Origin: Psychrobacter fulvigenes
Lineage (GTDB): Bacteria; Pseudomonadota; Gammaproteobacteria; Pseudomonadales; Moraxellaceae
Direction of reading: 5' to 3'
Assembly: GCF_904846155.1 (NCBI RefSeq)
Contig: NZ_CAJGZP010000001.1
Coordinates: 1,612,001 to 1,676,000 of the forward strand
Length of the DNA stretch: 64,000 bases
Positions 45,238 to 54,860 of the stretch are shown here, piece by piece (position 1 is the stretch's first letter; every line of letters starts with the position of its first letter). The position numbers and the translations under genes were made by a program. The notes under the pieces are model-generated. The model saw only the letters and a program-made list of their open reading frames with translations. It did no database searches and was not told the origin of the DNA.

Positions 45238-46338
45238 ATGGATAAGTTGATAAAAACCAATATTTTAAAATATAGGCTGGCGCTGCCAATAGTGATGGCT
45301 ATCAGTACCGCTGCCATCAGTCCAATGAGTAGCGCTGCATCGTCGGCAGTGGAGATGACTCATCATGATTGGCAAGTGGTGTGCGACAATACACGCACAT
45401 GCCGGCTGGCAGGTTACCAAGCTGAAGGTAATAGCGAGCTTCCTGTATCGGTTTTATTGACACGCCGTGCAGGTAGTAATGCTAGCGTGACTGGCCGTGT
45501 CAAGATCGGCGCTGCCAAAGAAAGCTCCACCAAAGCATTGCTACAGTTGGGCAGACGTCATCGTATCTCGCTGGTCATCGACGACAAAGACTTGGGTGAA
45601 ACCAAGCCTTTTTTGACAGCCGCTGGCGATGCGGAGTTGACTTCAGCGCAAGTCACAGCTTTGCTCGAAGCATTGACCAAATCGAGTAAGATTGAGCTGG
45701 CACTGCGCAATACTCGCTGGCAGTTGTCTGACAAAGGCGCTGCAGCTGTCATGCTAAAAGCAGATGAGGTACAAGGCCGAGTAGGGACGCCGAGTGCTTT
45801 TGTGCAGACAAATCCTCCGACGAAATCTAATAGTAGTGTGTTGGCACCGCAGCCTGCACCGCAGCTACAACTTATCATCCCAAGCTCTAGACCAAATACC
45901 AATAGAAAATTTAGTATGAAGTCATCACAGCTTACCGAGTTGGTCAAAGGCACCGTCAAAGATGTCAGTGCTGATTGTCCAAAGTTAACGGACAATTCGC
46001 CTTGGCGTGTTAATCGCTTGAATAGTAGCCAGCTCTTGGTACAGCATAGCTGCTGGACAAGTGCGTACAACTCAGGCACTGGTATGTGGGTAATCAATGA
46101 CGGCAGCCCATATAGTCCAGCACTCGTGACCACTGATGCGACAGAATATACTAACGGTAAGATAAGCTCGGTACAAAAAGGGCGCGGGGTTGGTGACTGC
46201 CTATCCAGGACCGATTGGATTTGGACTGGTAAGCGCTTTGTCAAAAGTTATGAAGGCACTACAGGACTCTGCCGTATGGTTGAAGCGGGTGGTACCTGGC
46301 AGCTACCAACCTTCGTAGCGGAAGTAAAAAGCATCTAA
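45238..46338 (+). CDS. DUF1176 exported protein
   Basis: A 366-residue protein of the DUF1176 family, function unknown. A signal peptide is visible (hydrophobic 11-30, ending near SSA). The conserved start of the mature protein, HHDWQVVCDNTRTCRLAGY, and the terminal RTDWIWTGKRFV and GLCRMVEAGGTW segments are typical. Several Cys pairs suggest periplasmic disulfides. The ATG at 45238 is used; a GTG at 45220 would add six residues and cannot be excluded. It stands alone between a MITE-like repeat and a long leader. Confidence 0.85.
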   Translation: MDKLIKTNILKYRLALPIVMAISTAAISPMSSAASSAVEMTHHDWQVVCDNTRTCRLAGYQAEGNSELPVSVLLTRRAGSNASVTGRVKIGAAKESSTKALLQLGRRHRISLVIDDKDLGETKPFLTAAGDAELTSAQVTALLEALTKSSKIELALRNTRWQLSDKGAAAVMLKADEVQGRVGTPSAFVQTNPPTKSNSSVLAPQPAPQLQLIIPSSRPNTNRKFSMKSSQLTELVKGTVKDVSADCPKLTDNSPWRVNRLNSSQLLVQHSCWTSAYNSGTGMWVINDGSPYSPALVTTDATEYTNGKISSVQKGRGVGDCLSRTDWIWTGKRFVKSYEGTTGLCRMVEAGGTWQLPTFVAEVKSI

Positions 46339-47014
46339 GCTAATAAGCTAATAAGCTAAAGGATATCTGAGGTAATGGGTATCTAAGATTACAGTGAACA
46401 CGTTGCGTGTTGCCAGACAATTGATTTATATATTACCCAATCCTTTGGGGTGCCAAAAAGCAGTCGGTTAAGGTCTTTCAGCTGTTTTTGAGGGCTGTAA
46501 TTGATCATAAATATGACCGTGTTGATCGAAATGCAAAAATAAAGCGTTTAGTATAACTTTACTGTGCTATGCTGCGTCCCCACGTTAGCATAGACTAACG
46601 TGAATTATGAGATTGATAACATCGCCTGCGATTTTGGGTCTAGGATTGACCGAGAGTAATTGTTGCCGATGATTTTGTGTACTTAAATAATCAATTATTA
46701 TTTCTGACTCATATCTTATCTACTAGCCAATGAGGCTAGATTGGTTGTTATTTGCCTTTATCTGCTTTGGACAAAGCTTCGATAATGCGCTTATAGCAGA
46801 CAAGGATGAGACACTCGGCACTACCACCAAAATACGTCAGACAACGCACAACCCCTTTTATAGAAGTCATGGGCTCCAATGAGCCTGGCTGCTAATTGTC
46901 AATAATTTCATTATTATTGACGATGATTAAAATGAGGTTGCGCGATGAACGGTTATCAGTGGTGTGCATCAAGTTTGCTGAATTTACAGCAGCTTAACAC
47001 CACCAAGGATCTTC
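46339..47014 (+). promoter_or_regulatory. Long structured leader of the DEAD-box helicase gene
   Basis: 676 bases without a gene. Four compact inverted repeats lie in order: CACGTTAG/CTAACGTG (46581-46602), CTAGCC/GGCTAG (46723-46739), GGCTC/GAGCC (about 46872-46885) and GTCAATAAT/ATTATTGAC (46898-46921). A TATAAC at 46552-46557 could be a -10 giving a leader of about 450 bases. Long leaders are known for cold-induced DEAD helicase genes such as csdA. Regulation is inferred. Confidence 0.4.
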
Positions 47015-48634
47015 ATGACTGACATCTTATCTACAATCGCTGCCGAAAACGGCATCATCGAAAGCAACAAAGCATCAAATACTGACACTCAAGCGGCCAA
47101 TACTGACGCTGCTGAAGAAAATCAAGTAACCTTTAAAGACCTCAATATTGCCAAGCCGATTCTTAGCGCGCTTGATCGCAGTGGTTATACCAACCCAACT
47201 CCTATTCAAGCACAAGCCATTCCTTTTGCTCTAGACGGCCGTGACCTTTTATTGTCGGCGCAAACGGGCAGTGGTAAAACAGCTGCATTCGTTATTCCAG
47301 TACTCGACCGCTTAAGCCGTGCTACTAGTTTTGACAAACTAACCAAAGCCCTTATCTTAACGCCAACGCGTGAGCTTGCTCAGCAAGTTCATGATAGCGT
47401 ACGTACGTATTCTAAAGATATGCGCGGTGTATTTTGTGTACCATTAGTTGGCGGCGCACCTTATAACGGTCAGATCACCGCTTTGAAAAAAGGCGTACAA
47501 GTTATTGTTGCGACTCCTGGTCGTCTACTTGACCATATCAATGCTGGCCGCGTTGATTTATCAAATCTAGAAGTGTTGGTACTTGATGAAGCTGACCGTA
47601 TGCTAGACATGGGTTTTGCTGATGACATCAACGACATCTTAAAAGCAGCACCTTCTAACCGTCAAACGATCATGTGTTCGGCTACTTGGGACGGTCCTGT
47701 TGGCAAAATTGCTGCCAGCTTCACCAAAAACCCAGAGCGCGTTTCAATCAAGGTTGAATCAGCACATATTGACGAAAAAGTGTACTACTGTGATGATTTT
47801 GATCACAAAAACAGATTGCTTGACAAAATCGTTTGCCAGCCTGAGATGGAGCAAATTATTATCTTTGCTGCCACTAAGCGTAGTACTGAAAAACTGGCGA
47901 AGTCTTTACAAGAACAAGGCCATAAAGCCAGCTTCTTACATGGTGACTTGCCACAAAGCAAGCGTAACCGTATCGTGCAAGACTTACGTAATGGTAAATG
48001 CAAAATCTTGGTAGCGACTGACGTTGCTGCTCGCGGTCTTGACGTGCCGGCACTATCGCACGTAATCAACTATGATCTGCCGCGTCAAACGGAAGACTAT
48101 GTACACCGTATTGGTCGTTGTGGCCGTGCTGGTCGTACGGGTGTTGCAGTGAGTCTATGTAGCATGGATGATCGCCCACAGTTAAACGCTATCAATCGCT
48201 ATCTCGATCGCAAAATGGAAGTCAGTGTCATTGAAGGCCTAGAAGCCAAAAAGACTTATGTTCCTAGCGAAAACAAAGGTGGTCGTGGCCGTGGTCGTTC
48301 AGGCGGTGGTTATGCTGGCAAGTCTAGCGGCGGTGGTCAAGGCCGTGGTCGTTCAAGCGATAGCAACACTGGTCAACGCGCAAGCAATGACAGCGGCTAT
48401 CAAGGTAAGCCACGTGACTCATCTGGTAAGCCAAATGAGCGCTCTGGTGGCAAGCCATATCAAGGTAAGCGTAGCGGTGGCCCTAGCCGCGGTGATGGCA
48501 CTGGCGTTCCACGCGGTGATCGCGCTGCAACGGGTCGCGGTCGTCCAAGTGGTAGCCAAGGTCGCCCAGCAGGTCGTTCTGATAGCCGTGGTCAAGGCCG
48601 TCCAACTGGCGGTAACCGTGGTAGAAACTCGTAA
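47015..48634 (+). CDS. DEAD-box ATP-dependent RNA helicase with RGG-rich tail
   Basis: Unwinds RNA duplexes, probably in ribosome assembly or RNA decay. The Q motif (PTPIQAQAIP, 61-70), motif I AQTGSGKT (82-89), PTRELAQQ, DEAD (191-194), SAT, HGDLPQSKR and HRIGRCGRAGR are all present. After the RecA-like core (to about 400) comes a 130-residue tail rich in Gly, Arg and Ser (GRGRSGGG-type repeats), likely an RNA-binding tail. RhlE, RhlB and DeaD-like relatives cannot be separated by eye. The AAGGAT ribosome site is good; a terminator follows. Confidence 0.93.
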   Translation: MTDILSTIAAENGIIESNKASNTDTQAANTDAAEENQVTFKDLNIAKPILSALDRSGYTNPTPIQAQAIPFALDGRDLLLSAQTGSGKTAAFVIPVLDRLSRATSFDKLTKALILTPTRELAQQVHDSVRTYSKDMRGVFCVPLVGGAPYNGQITALKKGVQVIVATPGRLLDHINAGRVDLSNLEVLVLDEADRMLDMGFADDINDILKAAPSNRQTIMCSATWDGPVGKIAASFTKNPERVSIKVESAHIDEKVYYCDDFDHKNRLLDKIVCQPEMEQIIIFAATKRSTEKLAKSLQEQGHKASFLHGDLPQSKRNRIVQDLRNGKCKILVATDVAARGLDVPALSHVINYDLPRQTEDYVHRIGRCGRAGRTGVAVSLCSMDDRPQLNAINRYLDRKMEVSVIEGLEAKKTYVPSENKGGRGRGRSGGGYAGKSSGGGQGRGRSSDSNTGQRASNDSGYQGKPRDSSGKPNERSGGKPYQGKRSGGPSRGDGTGVPRGDRAATGRGRPSGSQGRPAGRSDSRGQGRPTGGNRGRNS

Positions 48635-48702
48635 TAAAGTGATTGCTTGCGTTAATAAAGGCTTAATATAAAGCCATATATTTAAACGTATTGCGTAGCA
48701 CG

Positions 48703-48737
48703 AAAAAAAGCCAGATACTTGTTATCTGGCTTTTTTG
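48703..48737 (+). terminator. Terminator after helicase gene
   Basis: AAGCCAGATA pairs with TATCTGGCTT around CTTGT, then a T6 run. Confidence 0.9.
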
Positions 48738-48881
48738 TGTTTGCTGTTCCGTCCTATAAGTGTCAAAACTCTGTTAGAGCCAAGAGTAATCAGACAATAC
48801 TTGCTTGCGTGTCTTTTTGGCCTTGTCTATACTGACCCATTTTTATAATTTGAAATTACTCAAAACATCCGGAGCGCTTTG

Positions 48882-50126
48882 ATGCCCGCCACCTCAAATT
48901 TAGCAATTGATAGTCTGCCATTAGCGTTTGGCATCATCATGGCCATCATCGGCTTGGTTTTTTATACTCAAGGCTTGCCAGGGAAGTATTGGCGCCGTTT
49001 TTATGCTGTATTGCCAGGGATTGTTCTGTGCTGTTTTATACCCGCGACGCTCAACAGCTTAGGGGTGTTTGCAGACGGTGTGGGCTCGCAAATTTATGGC
49101 TTTACAGCTACCTATCTATTGCCAGCCAGTTTGCTGCTCATGACCTTGTCGATGGATGTTCCCAAGATACTTGGCTTGGGCTGGAAAGCGATTGCGATGT
49201 TTTTCGCTGCTAGTATCGGCATTGTGATCAGTGGCCCGATGAGTTTGGGTGTGGCCAAATGGGTGTCGCCCCAGATGTTTGCCGATGATACTTTATGGCG
49301 CGGGTTTTCGGCGGTCGCTGGCAGCTGGATCGGCGGCGCGGCAAACCAAGCGGCGATGAAGGAGCTGTTTGGCGTCAGTGATGACTTGTTTGGTATGATG
49401 ATATTGGTCGACACCACCAATGCGTCGTTATGGCTACTGGCTATCTTGGTAATGGCTAAGCATAGCGATAAGATAGATCGTCTATTGAAAGCCGATAGCA
49501 GCAGTATTCACAAAGTTATCAAAGCGGTAGAAAGCTACGAGCGTGATCATGCGCGTCCAGCGACACTGAATGATTTGATGGTGATGTTTGGGCTGTGCTT
49601 TGCCATGGTAGGGGTCGCGCACTTCGTCGGTGGTCAAATCGCAGGGTTCTTTGCGCCCTATAGTTGGGCAGTACAATACAGCTTTGCCAGTAGCTTTTTT
49701 TGGATGGTGGTGATCATTACCTTGATAGGGGTTGGCTTTTCATTCACTAAGGTTCGCAGGCTTGATCATGTGGGCGCATCAAAAATCGGTACGGTATTTA
49801 TCTTTGTACTGATTGCTGCGATTGGTATGCAAATCAATCTAGCGGGTATTGTCTCACAGTGGCGACTGCTTTTAATCGGCCTGCTATGGATGAGTATTCA
49901 TGTGCTAATTATATTTGCTGTCGCTAGACTCATTCGTGCACCGTTTTTCTTTTTGGCAGTCGGCTCTAATGCCAATACCGGCGGGGCATCATCAGCACCG
50001 ATTGTGGCGACGGCCTTTCATCCATCGCTTGCGCCAGTAGGGGTGTTTTTGGGTATTTTGGGTTATGCAGTTGGTACATTTGGCGGTTATATCAGTACGC
50101 AATTGATGCGCTTGGTGGTAGCATAA
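48882..50126 (+). CDS. DUF819 family membrane protein
   Basis: A 414-residue polytopic inner membrane protein, about 11-12 helices, of the DUF819 (YjcL-like) family, of unknown function and possibly a transporter. Conserved family segments are the AGSWIGGAANQAAMKE stretch (about 146-161) and GSNANTGGASSAPIVATAFHP (about 365-385), probably the substrate site of a two-repeat transporter fold. A hydrophilic loop of about 55 residues separates the halves. ATG 48882 with GGAG is used; a TTG just before it is not. Terminator follows. Confidence 0.85.
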   Translation: MPATSNLAIDSLPLAFGIIMAIIGLVFYTQGLPGKYWRRFYAVLPGIVLCCFIPATLNSLGVFADGVGSQIYGFTATYLLPASLLLMTLSMDVPKILGLGWKAIAMFFAASIGIVISGPMSLGVAKWVSPQMFADDTLWRGFSAVAGSWIGGAANQAAMKELFGVSDDLFGMMILVDTTNASLWLLAILVMAKHSDKIDRLLKADSSSIHKVIKAVESYERDHARPATLNDLMVMFGLCFAMVGVAHFVGGQIAGFFAPYSWAVQYSFASSFFWMVVIITLIGVGFSFTKVRRLDHVGASKIGTVFIFVLIAAIGMQINLAGIVSQWRLLLIGLLWMSIHVLIIFAVARLIRAPFFFLAVGSNANTGGASSAPIVATAFHPSLAPVGVFLGILGYAVGTFGGYISTQLMRLVVA

Positions 50127-50177
50127 ACAGTAACATCAAAGCAGTAATACGGAGTATTTTAGTTACTATCAATCATT

Positions 50178-50216
50178 AAAAAAAGCAGCATAAGCAATAG
50201 CTCATGCTGCTTTTTA
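50178..50216. terminator. Terminator between DUF819 and anbu
   Basis: AAAGCAGCAT pairs with ATGCTGCTTT with A and T runs on both sides. The genes converge. Confidence 0.88.
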
Positions 50217-50263
50217 GCAAGTGTTACGGCTATAAAAGATCAAGGGCAAAGCTAACTCATAGT

Positions 50264-51004
50264 CTATCCCAAGTATTCAGCAGGGCACTCAGGTAAGTCA
50301 ATCAAAGTCTGACGCAGTGCCTCTGACCACTGACGGCTAATGGCATTGAAGTATTCATCGTCCTGATTGATACGTCGTCCTTCAGGTATCTTGAAGCTGT
50401 CATTTTTGTACACCACAAAGTCAATCGGCATACCTACGGATAGGTTGGAGCGCATGGTAGCGTCAAAGGATAGCATCAGTGCCTCTGCCGCGTGCTTGAT
50501 TTCAGTGGTGTAGTCAACGGACCGATCTAGGATAGGCTTGCCATACTTACTCTCGCCAAGCTGAAAAAACGGCGTATCGCGAGTGGCTCTGATACAGTTG
50601 CCTTCAGGGTATATCATATATAGTTCGGGTAGCTGGCCTTTTATTTGACCGCCTAATAAGAATGAGCTAGAAAACGTGCCACTATCGCTATCATTGGCGA
50701 TCATTTGTGCATGCTCCATGACATCACGCAAAATCTCGCCTATCATTTTGGCGCCTTCAAATAACGTCGTTACCGTATTGACACTAAGCTCGGCGCTGGT
50801 ATTCACATCGTTCTGCAATTTATTGTATACCGCTTGAGATGTGGCAAGACTACCAGCCGTTTGTAGTACCATAAAACGCTCGCCTTCCACGCCGTATTGG
50901 TACATTTTTCTAAAAGTTGAGATATGGTCAACGCCCGCATTGGTACGGGTATCGCTTGCGAAGATCATGCCGTCTTTGAGACGGATAGCAGCACAATAGG
51001 TCAT
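50264..51004 (-). CDS. Anbu, ancestral beta-subunit-type proteasome homologue
   Basis: A 246-residue Ntn-hydrolase of the proteasome beta/HslV family, the Anbu type (COG3484). The nucleophile is expected to be Thr2 exposed after Met removal (MTYCAAIRLKDG), with ASDTRTNAG at about 16-24 and further Asp/Lys residues as in the family. Published Anbu proteins form open, lock-washer-like assemblies; the substrate and physiological role are unsettled. It is last gene of an operon with a transglutaminase-like gene and an ATP-grasp/alpha-E gene, a known association that predicts a peptide-tag or small-peptide metabolism role. An AAGGATAA site precedes the ATG. Confidence 0.9.
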   Translation of the reverse strand: MTYCAAIRLKDGMIFASDTRTNAGVDHISTFRKMYQYGVEGERFMVLQTAGSLATSQAVYNKLQNDVNTSAELSVNTVTTLFEGAKMIGEILRDVMEHAQMIANDSDSGTFSSSFLLGGQIKGQLPELYMIYPEGNCIRATRDTPFFQLGESKYGKPILDRSVDYTTEIKHAAEALMLSFDATMRSNLSVGMPIDFVVYKNDSFKIPEGRRINQDDEYFNAISRQWSEALRQTLIDLPECPAEYLG

Positions 51005-51044
51005 AAATTATCCTTAACAGAGACTATGTAAAGAGCAGCAAGCG

Positions 51045-51836
51045 CTATGATAGTCTAGTGACCAATACTTGGCTATAAAGATTTTCATAGCCGCCGCCCA
51101 TGCGTACACCGCGTACTGGGGCGGTGTCTAAGTAGTCGCGACCGATGGCAACGTAGACATGAGAGCTGGGTTGAAACAGCTGGTTTGAGATGTCAAAGGT
51201 ATACCAGTAGCCATCAAGCCACACTTCGGCCCAAGCATGGCTGGCCATATGGTTTTCGGTGTCATCATACAGATAGCCAGATACATAGCGCGCAGGTATC
51301 TCTTTGTCACGGCAGCAGCCGACAAACACATGAGTATGATCTTGGCACACGCCAGCGCCGGTCGCAAACGCCTCGGCCGCCGTGGTGCCTACATGGGTGG
51401 TGTCTTTGATGAAGGGCATCTTCATGATGAGTGCATTGGCCATGGCTTTTAGGCTGTCGTGGGTAGGGTTTTCAAGATAAGGCGCTGCAAATGCGCGCAT
51501 CGTCTCTGAGCACTTAGTCAAAGGCGTCTGCACTGTGAATAACAAATAGGGCACATGTTTCATATCCTCTAAACGCTCAGTTTCTGTATCAATCTCCACA
51601 ATACCTGACGCTTGCATCTGTAGGTTATTATGCGCCTCGTTACGGCTCAGAGTAAGCCAGTGATTGCCAAAGCCATCTTTTTGACCTGTGGCTACTTTGG
51701 GTAGCATGACATCCCAGCGATGAATGGTTTGATGTGACAGCTCCATGGGAGTCATCCGAATATACTGGACGCTACGCTGCGCCAGCTCGCCATAGTAATA
51801 GTTGGTTTGATGGCTGATTTGAAGTTTCATAATCAT
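51045..51836 (-). CDS. Transglutaminase-like cysteine protease of the Anbu operon
   Basis: A 263-residue protein with an N-terminal beta domain (bacterial transglutaminase N-terminal type, about 3-90) and a papain-like transglutaminase core. The triad is visible: Cys164 in GAGVCQDHTH, His200 in ASHAWAEVW and Asp215 in TFDISN. No signal peptide, so it is cytoplasmic. Such enzymes are more likely to cut or form isopeptide bonds than to be true crosslinkers. It lies between the ATP-grasp fusion gene and anbu on the same strand (40 bases to anbu). Confidence 0.92.
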   Translation of the reverse strand: MIMKLQISHQTNYYYGELAQRSVQYIRMTPMELSHQTIHRWDVMLPKVATGQKDGFGNHWLTLSRNEAHNNLQMQASGIVEIDTETERLEDMKHVPYLLFTVQTPLTKCSETMRAFAAPYLENPTHDSLKAMANALIMKMPFIKDTTHVGTTAAEAFATGAGVCQDHTHVFVGCCRDKEIPARYVSGYLYDDTENHMASHAWAEVWLDGYWYTFDISNQLFQPSSHVYVAIGRDYLDTAPVRGVRMGGGYENLYSQVLVTRLS

Positions 51837-51936
51837 TGCTTCCTATAGTCAGGCTTAATGTCTCACTTAGTATTTAAAAGTCTCAAATTCATTCCTTTAG
51901 CTTTTGGCTAGCGTGTCTCCAGCTTATCCTGCTGTA

Positions 51937-54276
51937 TCACACCCCTTGCTGAAGTATGATATTGAACTCTCGGCTTATAAGCTTAAAGTCACTAAACTGC
52001 TTCGAGCGGATCATCTGATTGGTCAAGCGCAGCAGCTCACGCCAGCGGGTATTTTCTGGCAGCTCATTAATCCAATGCTTAAACGCCAAGCTGACCGCTA
52101 TAGGATCCTCATTTAATAAGACAGTGCGCTCTAGTCGCTCAAAATGTCGCCCTAATTGCCAAAAGCAAGTAACGGTCGGATGTTCTTGCTCCATAGCAGC
52201 GTTACAGGCGTATAGCTGCAAGGTTGCCGCACGATAGGTGCCAGCACTTGATAAACGTTTAATCAGGTTATAAAGCTCAGCGGTGTCCTTACCGATGACA
52301 CCTTTGGTCTCTTGTACATTGGTCTCAATGGACTGCACCACATTGGGAATTCTTTTTTGTTCTAATTCATACAAGAGCTGCGCTTTCATGACTTTTAGGG
52401 ACTCGCTGCTATCGACATCAAAGCCTAAATGGTCAATCAGATGCTGTACTTGCGATCTTCTAAGCTTGCCCTTGATGAGCTGCTTGATTATGTTGTCATA
52501 GTAATAGAGCCGCTCGCTATATCTGCCAAGCCAAATCAGATGGCTCGCCGTAGACAGCAAGAGGATCATCGGTGCATCATCGAGATCTTCAAAACCTGCT
52601 TCGATAGGCTGGGTACGGCTTTGGTAGTTGGCGTAACCAGCAGCAACGGGCGATGGACTACTCTGTTGCTGAATGGCTGAGCGGTCTTTACCCAAATCGC
52701 TGTCGTCGATGACCCACGTATCTTTGATACCGCCACCTTGCGATGAGTTGACGACCAATGAGCCCTCAACCATAGCGACTCGCGTCAAGCCGCCTGGTAC
52801 GATGTCTACCGAGCCGTCGCCATGACTGAGTATAAAGGGGCGCAGGTCGATATGACGCGGGGCAATACCATCACTGACAGCGGTAGGGTTGGTAGATAGG
52901 GAAATGGTTGGCTGAGCAATGAAACCTGCAGGGTTCTCCAGCAGGCGCTTGCGATAGTCGCTGATTTCTTGTTTGGTAGATGTCGGTCCTATCAGCATAC
53001 CGTAGCCACCTGAACCTTGCGTCTCTTTGACCACCAGTTTGTCTAGATTGTCGAGCACATAGCTGAGCTCGTCAGGCTTGCGGCATTGATAGGTCTCAAT
53101 GTTTGGCAGTTTGGGCTTTTCACCCAAATAAAACTCTATCATATCGGGCACAAAGGCATATAAGCACTTGTCATCTGCGACCCCCGTACCTGGAGCGTTG
53201 ACGATGACCACATTGCCAGCGCGATAGGCACTCATTAGCCCTGATACCCCGAGGATAGAGCTAGATTGAAACGCCAGTGGATCCAGATAAGGGTCATCAA
53301 TACGGCGATAGATCACATCCACTAGCACTTTGCCGCGGATGCCTTGCATATAGACCTTGCTGTCCTCAACCACCAAATCATAGCCGTGCACTAGGGGTAC
53401 ATTCATCTCATTGGCCAAAAAAGCATGCTCATAATAAGCGCTATTAAAGCGGCCAGGGGTCAATATAACAATCTGTGGGTCGTACTTGCTGGTTGAGCTG
53501 GCAAGACAGGCTTTGAGACGCTGCGGATAATCACCGATATCCAGCACTGGCGTATGGGTAAATATATCAGACAGTAGGGTTTCTGAGATAGTACGGCTCT
53601 CGAGCATATAAGAGACGCCAGATGGGGTGCGCAGATTGTCTTCTAACACACAAAACTGACCACTCTCGTCACGGATGAGGTCGATACCGCTGATATGCGA
53701 GTAGATGGGTTTGTCCAGTTCGATACCCATCATCCACGGCTCATAACAGCCACTGGCATAGACGTAGCTGGCGGGTACAACCCCTGCTTTCATGATGGCT
53801 TGGTCATGGTAGATATCGTGCAAAAACGCGTTCAAAGCCGTAATACGCTGCTGACAGCCCGCCTCTATCTGCTGCCACTCACTCGCGGCGATGATACGCG
53901 GAATGATGTCAAACGGTATCATGCGCTCGATATTTTTGGCATCGCTATAGACGGTAAAGGTGACGCCTTTACGGTAAAATATGTTTTCGGCTTGTTCGTT
54001 AAGGTGATTGAGTCCATCAATACTGATATCATCTAGCCAGTCGCCAACTGCTTTGGCCGCTGGACGATAGTTACCATCAGCGTCCTTTAGCTCATCAAAG
54101 CACTTTTTATCAAAATCTGGCAATTGATTTGCAGTATTTTGCACTGTGTCTTTGTTTTCGGCCGTAGGGGCTTTTGTAGGACTTTTGACAGGGCTTGTGG
54201 GGGCAGATTTTGTTTGAGTTTGCTGTTGGCTATTATTGTCGCCTTGAGTTTGGCTCTGGTCTGATTTTTGCTTCAT
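51937..54276 (-). CDS. Circularly permuted ATP-grasp / alpha-E domain fusion
   Basis: A 779-residue fusion. After a Gln/Ser/Thr-rich tail (about 1-45) comes a circularly permuted ATP-grasp amidoligase-type domain (COG2308; about 50-480). It contains FDIIPRIIAASEW, YEPWMMGIEL, GIDLIRDESGQFCVLEDNLRTPSG, ILTPGRFNSAYYEH and VKETQGSGGYGMLIGP. An alpha-E helical domain (COG2307) begins near 560 with ASHLIWLGRYSERLYYYDN. In many genomes the two are separate neighbouring genes. Amide-bond formation by the ATP-grasp part is inferred from family. ATG 54276, with GAGG upstream, is chosen over a TTG 48 bases earlier. It is the first gene of the Anbu operon. Confidence 0.9.
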   Translation of the reverse strand: MKQKSDQSQTQGDNNSQQQTQTKSAPTSPVKSPTKAPTAENKDTVQNTANQLPDFDKKCFDELKDADGNYRPAAKAVGDWLDDISIDGLNHLNEQAENIFYRKGVTFTVYSDAKNIERMIPFDIIPRIIAASEWQQIEAGCQQRITALNAFLHDIYHDQAIMKAGVVPASYVYASGCYEPWMMGIELDKPIYSHISGIDLIRDESGQFCVLEDNLRTPSGVSYMLESRTISETLLSDIFTHTPVLDIGDYPQRLKACLASSTSKYDPQIVILTPGRFNSAYYEHAFLANEMNVPLVHGYDLVVEDSKVYMQGIRGKVLVDVIYRRIDDPYLDPLAFQSSSILGVSGLMSAYRAGNVVIVNAPGTGVADDKCLYAFVPDMIEFYLGEKPKLPNIETYQCRKPDELSYVLDNLDKLVVKETQGSGGYGMLIGPTSTKQEISDYRKRLLENPAGFIAQPTISLSTNPTAVSDGIAPRHIDLRPFILSHGDGSVDIVPGGLTRVAMVEGSLVVNSSQGGGIKDTWVIDDSDLGKDRSAIQQQSSPSPVAAGYANYQSRTQPIEAGFEDLDDAPMILLLSTASHLIWLGRYSERLYYYDNIIKQLIKGKLRRSQVQHLIDHLGFDVDSSESLKVMKAQLLYELEQKRIPNVVQSIETNVQETKGVIGKDTAELYNLIKRLSSAGTYRAATLQLYACNAAMEQEHPTVTCFWQLGRHFERLERTVLLNEDPIAVSLAFKHWINELPENTRWRELLRLTNQMIRSKQFSDFKLISREFNIILQQGV

Positions 54277-54497
54277 AAATACCTCACGCATCCTTGGTAA
54301 AGTTTTGGTTTGTGACAAACACAACCAGCTGTAGTAGGCAGGCTATGGTAGATAAGTTGATAGGTGCCATACGTCCAGTGTATGGCTTGTGCCTTGTATT
54401 GACTATACAACGTATAGAGGGCAATACACAACAAGAGTTCGATAATACATGCATTTGTGCCCGCACCATCTAACCTATGCAAATAAAGAAGAGATCA

Positions 54498-54828
54498 ATG
54501 AAAACCACTAATATGAATGAAGATACTTCGAAAATTGAGATATATAAGCTAGCTGATGGACAATCTGATATTCGGGTACAGTTTGATAAAGATAGTGTCT
54601 GGTTAAGTCGGTCGCTAACAATTTTCAGAACTGTTCGATCGTGATATCAAAACATTAGGCAAACACATTAATAATGTCTTTAAGGAAGGCGAGTTGGATA
54701 AAAAAGCAGTTTTCGCAAAATTTGCGACAACTGCCACAGGTAGTAAAACCTACTAAGTAGAATACTATAACCTCGACAGCCTTACTGATACGATTATGCA
54801 GCAGATCGATATGATAAATATGGTTTAA
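54498..54828 (+). pseudogene. Decayed rhuM-family gene
   Basis: The first frame encodes KIEIYKLADGQSDIRVQF then VWLS, typical of the RhuM (virulence RhuM family) N-terminus. It then shifts frame and stops at TGA 54642-54644. The downstream frame continues the family with ELFDRDIKTLGKHINNVF, GELD and VEYYNLD, interrupted by TAA at 54754-54756 where Gln is expected, and ends after MINMV. Full-length RhuM proteins are about 330 residues, so the C-terminal two-thirds is lost. A TnpB-type right end lies 30 bases downstream and may mark the deletion. Confidence 0.85.
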
Positions 54829-54860
54829 TTATTAAAAGATATTTTTAACAAAACCCGCAC

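Noticed and set aside
45558..46244. 228-codon antisense frame over the DUF1176 gene
   Set aside because: No family features; the plus-strand gene has a signal peptide and conserved DUF1176 segments.
48258..48671. 137-codon frame overlapping the helicase tail
   Set aside because: Valine/alanine-rich translation of the Gly/Arg-rich tail in another frame.
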